This document shows, one piece after another, positions 47,701 to 59,700 of a stretch of DNA of 64,000 nucleotides. Location: contig NC_049985.1 of NCBI RefSeq assembly GCF_000003815.2, positions 24,886,178 through 24,950,177 of the forward strand. The letters are read 5' to 3'. The DNA is from Branchiostoma floridae. Lineage: Eukaryota > Chordata > Leptocardii > Amphioxiformes > Branchiostomatidae. Position 1 is the stretch's first letter, and the number at the start of each line of letters is the position of its first letter. The notes under the pieces were generated by a model, which worked only from the letters and a program-made list of their open reading frames with translations, was not told where the DNA came from and searched no databases. The translations under genes were made by a program, and so were the position numbers.

Positions 47701-50700
47701 GAGTGGTCCAAACCTTACAATCTAATGGATAAACTAGGTTTTCCTAGGTGATTGAACCCCAACTGAAGTATGTTCCCTAGAATCTATAAAAAGAACAAGA
47801 AGAGATACCCACCTATCGAGTCTGTTGTGTACAGAACAGTGTCGCTGGCATTGAGAATCATGGAAGTCACTGTGCCCTGTTTCTTGGACTGAAAGGGAAA
47901 AAAAGCCTTATGTTCAACAGTCTTATGATTCTAGAGGCAATCGCCACCAAAATACTACATGTATAATATACAAGTTTAAAATGCCATCTTTGTGATGAAA
48001 GAAAGAAAGGATGAATATTGTATTCATCATTGATCTTAATTACATGTAGAACAATAACTTTTTTCAATTGTTCATTTGTCTATGAATTCACATGAAAACC
48101 TGACACTTCTAACAGTATCCACATTGTATAGCTGGCATCAAATTCCACCCATCCTGTGATTATTGGTCCATTTGATAGCCTTGCAACCACTACTCCAGTT
48201 TCAGCACCATGGAGATAGCAAGGAGCACAGTCATGTTGCATTTTCCTACATCTTGAAAACACCAAATTCCTAACTGTAACCTTATCCCTTTAACAATCTA
48301 GGCTGCATTATCTTGCTGTACTACTTTGGACATAAAAAAATAACAAAAAACTGATATGTAGCATGCTTGAACAATATTGTTTTCTTAAACCGATGCATTT
48401 TAGTCAAGTAATTGATTGTTTTAGAGGTTTTACTCACCCCATTCACTAGCCCATACAGGTGGCCTCCTTGAAAGATGTTCCAGAAATGGATTTGTCCTGT
48501 AACCAGATGTTGACATTTTCCACTCAGTAAAGGCAGACTTAACTAGGTAGTAACATTCTTGAAAATATTTTAACTTGTCTTGCGAGAGAAACAAATGATA
48601 CTTGTAATCAAACTTTTGTAAAAACATCAGCAAAAAATCTAACATTATAAAATTCCTTGAACAAAATATTCAGAACTTGATTAAATTTTAAACAGTGATT
48701 TTCATGATTCAAACTATACAGTACATACTGTAGACCCAGATGGTAAGTAATTGTATGTAATTATTGCGACTTCATTGTGTCAGTGAGCCTTGGTACATTA
48801 TTTGCTAGAGGGAGAAAGACCTAAGTCAGTGGCTTCCAAAGTCATTCCTTTAACATCAGAAGAAGAAGTTACATCTAGTCTGTGACTAATAACCTTATTC
48901 CTCATAACCTCAACGAAAATCACCCTGTAGGCAGATTTTGAGCTTCTCGTGAAGAAATAAAAGTTCAAACAAATAAATAAATAAACAAACAAACATGATG
49001 GCCAAGTGCTAACTCACCCTTTGGTCCACTGGCAATCAGCTGTGCAGCATCTTTCTTCCCTGCCCGACTCTTTAAGAACAGCACCTTCTTGATGCTCAGA
49101 TCTGAAGTATCTGCAAAGCAAACAGAAATCTCTTACTTCATTTTTCCTTTATTTGTCTCTTACTTTATTCAATTTTTTAATGTAGGATCATATCAAATGT
49201 GGTATCATTATAAATGGTAATATATATTAGCTTTCCATTGATATATCATACTACACATTCAAGTGACAAAGTAATAACAGAGATATGATTGATCAAATTC
49301 AAGACTTCAAACATTTTTTGTGCTGAGTTAGTTTATGACATCAACCCTGACTCATAATTCCACCACGTGCCATAATACCGCCACATGATAAAAATACTGT
49401 AACAGTTATCGTGTATGTACACGTTGTATGTACACTTCAATATTTAGCTCAAGACCTTAAGAAAAAAAGATCTTAAGGAAAACCTACATAACAATGTGTT
49501 TATTTTTTTAATGTGGTGGTATTATGGCTTGACGGGATTATCAGATTTGGTGTTAAAACTAATAAAAGAGAAATCTTTATTGAAAGCAAAAAGTGCAGCA
49601 ACTTTTGTAAGGTCTACATGTATAACAACTACTTACAGTACAACAAAACAGACATACGTTAAAATGAGATGAAGACATGTTACTTGTTTTGGATAGAAAA
49701 TTTCCCACCTTGTTTGAGTCTGTTGTCGTCCTCATCATCAGAAGAGCTACAGGTGTTGCTCCGCAGCTCAGGTGAGACCAGATGACAGTAGATGTGTCCT
49801 GACACCATGTTCCACACGATCACCTTCCCGTCGTACGCCGAGGTCGCCAGAAGGTTGGGCGGACACGTGGCCACGGACAGGATGTCGTCTTTGTGCCCAT
49901 GTGCCTTGGAGGAGGTAAGAAAATACATTTACCAATTAAATTAGTAGTAAACTCTGCGTACTATGTTTCTTCAAGTATCAGTCATTGGTGATTCTAACTA
50001 CATGCATTGTTAAAAGCTCTTCCGCATCGCCACATATCAGTCTTCACTGTGGGGGGCCGTCAAATTGTTAAAGCTGTCGTCACACATATCCTGAAAGCAG
50101 CACATTTGACAAATCTGGGAGCTCAAACTAGTGTACATGTACATGACGTTGTTTACCTGTACGGGACATTTTCAGGAGACAATAGGAGAAATATTGTTTT
50201 GTCCACATAATTATTGTTAACACATCAATCTGCTCTGTCCCTAGTGCATGCTGGACATCTGAGACAATGCTGCGTCATTGAGTTAGTGTCTACATACATT
50301 CAATAAGTCACCTAAATAAATGTGTGTTCTTTTGTCTGTATTTTTTTTATCCTTTCCAATTGGCAGATCTTGAGAATATCTCTGAAGTGCAAACATACAG
50401 TCAGACAGTTTCAAAATGGCATGGTGTCCTGATGTTTTTGTATGTGGATGTCCGAATACACTACAAGAATGATGAAGAAAATGTTGAACTTACAACATCA
50501 TCGGTCCACTTTGGTAGAGGACTCTGGTAGTGATGGAAATCTTCTGCTGCATCCTTCATGGGAATTCAAATAAATAAAAAAAATGTTAGAAATTTCAAGG
50601 AACAAAAAACATTTCAGTAACGCTAGGACACCTTAATCCGTGGAGTAACCTATATCCGTCGTATTCTAAAACACACTTAGGAAAATTATCAGGACGGACG

Positions 50701-53700
50701 GTGGTTTCAAATTGCAATATTTTCAAAATATTCTTGTTTTAAACAACCATCCGTTGACTTGATATCCTTGAACACCTTGCTTTCAAAAACAACGAATAAA
50801 GGTTACCCCACGGATAAAGGTGAACTAGCGTTATCTAAAAAGCTTTTGCGGTTGACAATCTGACATGTCAACACGCAATGAGTTTGGCTAATGCTTCTCT
50901 TTATAAGATATCTCTGGTTGCTACAAATCAAAAAGTTGCCATGAGCCTTATAGATTTGGTATCTACAGAATGATGTAATTATCAATCAAATTAAGAATGT
51001 ATGGCCTATACTGTTAACAAGAATGAGCAAATTTGAACAGTTGATTGTTGCAAAAAATGAAATAATGGCTTTCCAGTTTGTGTAATGGAAGAGGAATTAC
51101 TTGACAAAGACTGGAGTCAATTAGTCGAAAATTTGTTCATTTTGGGGGGTTGAAAATTACAGTTCAACTTTGCTTCAAAATGATTTGTACCATGTCACAG
51201 ATGATCTCAAAACTTTTGAGCTTAGAAAGAACGAGTGGTAGGTCTTACAGCATAGATGTTGATCCTGTGGTCCCAGCCCACAGACACCACATATCTGTTC
51301 CTTAGTAACTCCACATAGCAGCAGTCTGTCACCTCTTCTGTGTTTTCTGTACAGACAAATCCAGAACACTTATTAGAGTAAAAGTTACTAGTATTTTGCA
51401 GTGTAACACTAGCGCCCCCTTTTGCTTTAGGCTGCAACTGCATGCTGAGCAACCGAAGATTTGACAAATCCCTGAAAGAATTTCATGGATGAATTCTAAA
51501 AACACATGTACTTTGTGTTTAACGTTTTTCGAATTGTGTTGCATTAATTTACTTGTTTACTACGAAATTTGTCCTCACATCCTTAACATATCAATTCATT
51601 GTTTGAGTATAGAATCTGCTCTTCAAAAGATCTGCTCAGTGTCACTGACAAAAGGTAGTTTATTCTACCTGAAACATCTGACCGTTTCCAAAGTCTGCTC
51701 TTAGGTGTATGCTTACTGTGCCATGTTGTCTTTTAAATCATAGTTCAACATCTTGCATCATAGCATCATATCAAAATAATGAAATTGATGGTTATACAGA
51801 AAGGGGTCTTATTAAACATTGCATGTTACACCACATAAATTCCATTCTTCTAAGAAATTATTAGAGATTAATATATAGAAACAGTAGTCACCTTTTATGA
51901 GTGATTTCAAACAATGTCCGTTGTTGAAGTTCCAAATTCTCAACACCCCATCCCTGCCTCCTGTGATAAGTCTGAGGAGAGAGAATTTAAATGATTATCG
52001 TCTGATTATCATCTGTTACTTTCTGTATACATGTATAGAATCTGTCAACATGGAATACACATGGTGTAGATTGGCAGAAGCGAGTTGATTTTTTGGCAAT
52101 TGCCATACTGACAAGTTTGACAACCGTATTATGAATTGCTGAAAATATTTCTGAGGCCATCTGGATATCAGTTCATTAGAATATTATGTTAAGACAAAGT
52201 CGCACAAATTTTCTTCATCGTTTAACAGCCCTACAATCTATATCTTTACCAAAGGCATTGCCATATAACAATATTCTTGTGTTGGGGGCACAATACAAAC
52301 AAACAAACAATACCTTATCAGTCTACTACATATAGAACCCTTGAACATAATGGACAGTTATCAAACTGCCAATCGTGTTCTAACGGGGGCCGCCCTAAGA
52401 CGGTTCCCGTCGTAAGACGGCACGGATTTTTTGCTGATCTTATTATCCATAAGTACACCGTGTTTGTTACCACTGACTATGCTGATTACAAAGGTAAATA
52501 AACCAAGTCCATGCACACAGCTTTAATTTGCATTCCAAGTATACTTTAACATATTCACTTCATGTTTTTTTAAAAGCAGAATTCTAACAGTAATGTTGAC
52601 AGTGCTGAATCACTGCGGTCACCGGCCTCTGCGTATTGGCGGCTTGTGTCGCTAACTATACGAACTCTTCCAAGCAGTCACACAGCTGTCATGATACACA
52701 TAAATAAAGCTCCATAAAACACTATGAATATGGGTCTTCAAATGTTTGTTGAGTAGAAAAACAACCAAAAGGAAGCGACATAAACATTGCCACCATTGTA
52801 CTCCCAAGGGAGTGTGGCCGTGAAGGTGGCATACTAGAGAACGCTCCAAAGATTTATTTGACTGTAACAAATGATTCGTGCTGTCTATGAAAATAATGAT
52901 ATTTTTATATAATCAGACAGAGTTTTGTTGATGTTGGCGGTGTCGTTTTTTCGTAATGTTTTTTTAGTCGGGATTCACAATCAGTGCATTTAGCTCATTG
53001 CCCGTAAAAACATCAGCTGGATTGTTCTAGGTACAGCCTTCCTCATGTGAGACAAGAAGTACATACAGTCACGATTTTACTGTCAAAAGAAAGCTAAAAT
53101 ATCATACTATTAATTTTTTTCTGTGTACTTAAATTTACCACTTACTTCTGAAGAGAGCAAAATGTAAAAAAAAGCGTACCAAGTTAGGCACACTGTCCAT
53201 CGTAGTACAAAATTGGAAGGCTACATACACGAAATTGCCTCACAGTGTTTGCCGCTTGCAACACGCAGCGCGAAAGGTTCATGAACCACATGAATGCATT
53301 TCTTATTCAAGTATGTTGTTCACATCTATGTGTAAAAAATTCAGTCATCAAAATTTGACCACTCTCAGGCAACTTGCGATGGAGCGCCATGAGTTTGAGC
53401 GCAACAAAAAGCGTACCGTGTTGGGGCACCTCCCGTTACATTCTTGTATATTTGAAGGACGTTTCAAAGAGGGTCCTTTACAGCCCATCACAAAATTCAG
53501 TAACTGTAACTGTATGTATTTTTGTGTCATTACTGTTCATCTCTAACACTTGTGTGCACAGTATGTATAAGAATTAAGTTAGTTGGATAACACTACATTA
53601 CCTTCTTTCTGTACTGTCAAAAGTCATACAGGTGACTGGCTTGTCCCCATGTGCTCCGGAGAACTCAAAGATCTGTGTTCCTGTCTCAAAGTCCCATACT

Positions 53701-56700
53701 TTCACCACCTGGTGGATAGAATAAGAAATAATTACAGGGTCATAAAAAGGAAAAAAGTGAAATTGATCTCATTCCAGTTTTAGGTCACTGCTCAACAAAG
53801 ATAGACAATATCTACATTCAACTGGTTCATTGTACAGGGGAAATTCTACCAACAAACACAATTTACAATGGACCAGACTTCATGTCTCATCCTACAGTTT
53901 GTGACAGTTTGCATCAGTGTGCAACAACGGCCAGGATTCAAACTAATTCTAGATCCAGAGGCAAGAACTCTAACCAATGGACTATGACTGCTACAGAAAT
54001 TGGACAAGTTCAGATAAGGCCACAGCAAATAAATTTTATGGATGACGTCCTCTACAGACTGCAAAAATAGTGAGATAGGGCGGGAAAAAAACAAGACGGG
54101 TAAAAAAACCAAGATGGCTAAATTTTCCAAATGTACGCACTAAACGTTAAAAAAAATTGAAGCGACGAAACATGGTATCACAGCCTACAAGCCAGGCATT
54201 CATTTCTGTATTCACGACTTGTACTGGTGTAGCAAAGGTGACACTAGTGTGGTAGACTGGTATCAGTTACCAACATGGCAACAACATGCATGGCTTCCAT
54301 ATTGGGGCCACTTTTACAACTATCTAACTAAATTTTTAGTTTCACTTCTATAACAGTTACTACAGTCATGGCTACCTGGCTAGTGTCACTTCTACAAGTA
54401 CAACCATTAGCCTACAACACAACATATTTGCCCATTTTGGTACTTTCTTGTCATGTTGACCATCTCCAAAGGAAAATCAGGCAAAAATTAATGCGTGCGC
54501 TGATGTCATCCATAAAATTTACCTGCTTTGGCCTAACTCAATGACACCTCAATACAAATGAAATGTAAACCTAACAGTCACATAAAATTGAATTGTAAAT
54601 TCTCACTTTGTCTTTGAAAACGTTTTGCAGAGTATTTTTAGTTTTTAGTTGTCTGGTGTGTGTTGCCATTTATACCTACCGATGCATCTGAACAGGAGAT
54701 GACTTGTTTGAAAGAGCTGTTATATTTACAACACTGCACTGACTCCTTGTGAGACAGGACTATGTCTGCATTCAGGGACGACCTGGAAACAAAAGAGGTG
54801 TTTCAATTATCACAAAATGTGTACCTGATCTGAGCTAGTCTAAGAATATTTGGCAAATCACTTTACTTCATTGATGTTTGATTTAGTTTGTGATACAGTG
54901 TTTGTGCAACAGTGACATCTACTGAAATCTGTTGGTATTCCAACCATCAACCTAACCCTGAAGCTTCTGGATAAGATTTAAGACAATTTGAGTGACATCT
55001 ATCTTGAAGATCTATAAGATGACTGTCAGTGTCACTCAAAACATCTGGAAGTAATCTCTGTACTTATTTCTAGATTTACTGTAAATACAGAAATGTTCGC
55101 GTTTGTTTTATGTTCGCTGTTTTCGTGAGGCAGTCTCACCGTGAACTTAAAACCACCGCAAACATTTTTCCATTACAGTATGTGACTACAGTGTATGGCA
55201 CTATGGTAACCACAAACTTAAAACCTGTAACCGCGAACACTCCACTTTCTTGCTAAGACAAAATTATATCCCCGCGAACTTCAATGCATTTACAGTATCA
55301 TTGAGGGATGACTGCAGTGCGGTAGATGTCGATTAACTGAGGAATGAATCCACTCTGCTATATAATGTTTACCTACATTGTTAACCTTTGTCCACACTTA
55401 CTTCATCTTGAGCTGCAGAAGAGCCAGCTGGTCAGTGACCATGGCCAGACTCTTGGCCAGTGCGGAGTAGTGGCAGCACATCAGGTCCCCTCGGATCTTA
55501 TGGCTCTTAGCTGTGACTGTGATGAGGCAGGACTGGTCTGACGTGTCCCACACCTGAAAAAGAACACAAGAAGAGCTCTTACTATTCTATTTTACTTTAA
55601 TTTGTTTCTTTCACATAACCAGTATTCATACCACCTATAGGTGTAGCACGCCTGGTCCACTTTTGAACAGTAAATGTGAAGATGGGGCCATAAGGTTTGA
55701 TCCATTGTCACTTCATTTATCGTCCCATCCGAGGGACAGCCCTAACTGAAGCTAGGTACTCATTGTCACCTAAGTGAAGTGAGGAAAGTTGTGTAAAGTG
55801 TCTTTCCCAAGGGAACAAGTTTGCCAGCATATTACCAGATTCCAATTCAGGACCTCTGGGTTCAGAGACAAACACTGTACTGTTATTCCACATGACCCAA
55901 CTTAAAGTGTAGCAGATCCATTTATTTCTTCATAACATACTGGTCTGAAGACTTCTCTCGGAGCACAAACCAAGAACATAACCTAGGTCATCAATATCCT
56001 GTTAAATGCATGACATAGAAAAACACTTAAACAGCCACTCCAGGCCTTCAAATGAGTTGTGTAACTATCCCTGTCCTTGGTGCTGAATAGTGAGTGCAAA
56101 ATACTGTTAGTACCAGAAATCACCTTGACCTTCAAAAAACATTTGATATGTCATTGGCAGTTAAATGGCATTTGCTAGTGCTGGTAGCTTTTTATGAAAT
56201 TAGACAAAAGAGTTTATGCCTATTTTGTAGTTACAGTTAAGTTACATTGTACGAACAGAGAGAAGGAATAGGTAGCCAATAGACTTTTTGATGAAAAATT
56301 ACCAACCTTGACAGTCTTGTCTGTAGAGACACTAAAGATCCTGTTCTCCTCAGCACTGATGTGGAGGTGGAAGATGGGAGCGTTGTGACCTCTCAGCATA
56401 CCCGTGGGTTTGCTAAGAAGAAAAAAATACATTCTACATTTAATCCAAATATCATGGGAAAACACTACAGGAGTATCAGTGTGGAAATACCTGCCCTGCC
56501 GATGTTTTGGTGACCGTCTCTCAACTTCCTCAGGTGATAGTGTCTCTTTTTGTTTTTGGACTGCAGCTAGGTGTCGCTGCTGCACAGTGAAGGATGTGGT
56601 ACCAAAAATGCTTCATCTTGTACATCATGTGTCCGTAGAACTTAGACTTAGTAAGTTACTGATCAGATAAAACTATTTACAACCCGTCTGGCATTTTCTA

Positions 56701-59700
56701 ATCTTAAAGAATCTGACATCGGTTCTGTCTACTTTATGTTTTTAATGTTTTGATTGATAAACATGGATATTGATATATAAGTCCATTTCCTATTTCTTGT
56801 AACAAAAGTATGATAAAAGCCAGTGAGACTTGGACAGTGATATCTGCATGTTCCTTTGAAAAATGACAAATTCAACAAACTTACTGGTAGATACAGCCAC
56901 AGAAGTTTAACACAAAGCTCACATGAAGTTTGCAACAAATGTGTAACATGCTTTTCAGATGCGAAAATGAGAAATAATATAATAATTATAACTATCGAGT
57001 ACAAAGAGAAACATTGATGAAACGATAATAAAAATCAGTTCAATGATAAACTTACCTTGGTACATATGGGTTCCATGTCCTAACTATTCTATCCATCCCT
57101 CCAGTGACTATAAGATTCTTCTCCTTGGAGAAGTCGAATGTCTTGACTCCTTTGTAGATCTTGAAGACTGTCTCATCAGTGTCCAGTCTCTTCCTAGTCT
57201 GTGCGTAGGCGAGGGAAGGCATCTTGGACTTACTGGCTGTAAACTTGTCATGAGATATCTCCTTCAGCTGTTGTTCCACATGGGTGCTGCCTGATACACA
57301 ACCTGTGTGTGTGTGGGTGGGGGAAATAGTACAGTTAGGAATAAGAATTGGTTTGGTTTGGTTTGGTTATACAGATCTCCATTAGTGACTGATGTCACTA
57401 TTCTTCCTGGAGTCCGGGTGATTTGTAGAGAATCACCAATTCTAGACGGAAGGATTTTGCACCATCGCACACCGCACCATCGCATGTGTGGGGGTTCTTT
57501 AACGTGCCTGGAGTATGGCTCTCCCCAGACACGGGACCTCCATTTTACGTCATATCCGAGGGACGGTCCTAGCCAAAGCTAAGTGCTCATTTTCACCAGA
57601 GTAAAGTGAGGAAAGTCGTGTAAAGTGCCTTTCCCAAGGTCACAAGATCGGTAGCACGGCAGGCGGATTCAAATCCGAGACCTCTTGGTCCCAAGCCGAA
57701 CACACTGCCACTGCGCTATGCGGTCCCAATTCATTTTCTTGTACGCTGAACGGTATTACCTTTTAAGATGAGTGAAGAAGAAAAAACAAAAAAGAACATC
57801 AAGCATTCATCTTCCGAGACGGGGGCTGATACCAACTGCCAGGCACCCTGATTCATTGTTTACAAATTCAAGTATAGCCTATTCTTGTCTAATATCTCAT
57901 TTTGAGATCGATTTTCTAGGGGGTGGGGAAAAGAGTACTTACCTATAACCAAGGCCGAGTTGGCGTGGTTGGAACAGGAAATGACAGATCTGATGTCGTC
58001 ATAGTAACGTAGCTGCCCCACCCAGTCTCTGTGCACCTTCCATCTGATATGCAAATAACGGTAACATGTCTTAGTCTACTTCTGGTTTAGACCTTTCCTG
58101 TTTTCTTGACATATAATTGCATATCGATAAACTTGACCATTCCCTAAAAATGTCCGTGTACAGTTTATATTTCTTTTATCCCATTCGTATAAAAAAACTG
58201 ATATTGCTACATATGTACATGCTCATGCAAATCATAAACATTCATGCAATTTGTTGTAAACTGTAAATTAAAGAATGTAAATTTAAATTAGGTTACATGA
58301 TATGACAATTTCACGTACCTTATGTATTTTGTGAAACTTCCGTTTGCTACCACTTCTACGTTGACACTAGCTATGCCCTCTGTCTTGGGAAATTTCTTCC
58401 AGGTCCTGTAAAATAACAAAATCATTGATCAATACAAAATGAGCACCCCTTTGCAATATAAAAATACATGTCACTGTATCCTGGTTATCATCCTATTTTA
58501 GCTTTGGTTCTCTCCTCTGGTTGCTTCTGAATAGAACAGTCTGGCATCCTTTAAGAGAAATAAACTATTAGGATTTGAATATTTATCTACTAGACAGTTT
58601 AACCAGGGCTCGAAATATGTTTTTCTGCATAGTACCTGCACTGGTGTAGGTAACATTCAATTTGAAAATTACCTGCACCAGACAAATTTTACCTGCACCA
58701 CTCTGAATTTAGGAAGTATGGATCATACTAAAATTGTTTGAACCATTGCTACTTTGTCTTTTATATTTTTTCATATTAGGTGACATTAGTCAATGCAGCT
58801 AATAACAATCCATATACAGCTACATCATAGGACATTTATGTATAAAACCTAGTACATGGACCAGTGCAGGTCAGGTGCAGGTAGACACCAGAAATACCTG
58901 CACAGCTCCAATTTTACTTGCACTAACCTGCATATGCAGGTAGTATTTTGAGCCCTGATAACATACATGTAGGCAACTACATGTATTCTAATTGGCTGGG
59001 TCACACACTCCTTTAACTACTTCAGAATCTGATAAATGATTCCCAGATATTTCAAGGGGGACAGGGGAAGCGATCATTGGGGAATTTAACTAGAGTTAGA
59101 TTGGGATAGATACCAGGCTGATATAGCCTTACCGTAACGTCTCTCCAGTGTTTCTGATAACAACAATGTTGACACATCCTTCACTGTCTCCAAACAGCAC
59201 CAGGCATTCAGCTGGACCTGTGGGGCTGGGATCAAAATGCAACATAGATTCAAACCATGAAAGTAATCGTAATCCAGTTTAGCTTACTGTAGAGCTTAAT
59301 CCTCCTAATGATAGACTTTAATAATGTATATTTTGCGATAAGAACCACATGTATGTAGAAAACGAAATACACTTTGTCCTAGAGTGTTCAGTGTCTGTAC
59401 AATGATCTGCGCAATACATTTGTTAATGCTACACATGTAGATCAGAAATATGCACACATGACGAAGGAAGATATGTTCAAATATCTCATGTCATCATTTG
59501 ACCACGATATACTAGAAAATCTCTGTAAGTTCATCTACAAATGTTTTAGGAAGAGAGAAGATGCATATAAACTATAGTATGTGAAATTGTATAACTTTGC
59601 GTTTACTACCTTTTGTACCAAACTGACTGCATTTAGCCCCAACGGGGCATGAATATGCAATAAACTTCATTGTCAGTGTCATTGTCATTGTCATTAATCT

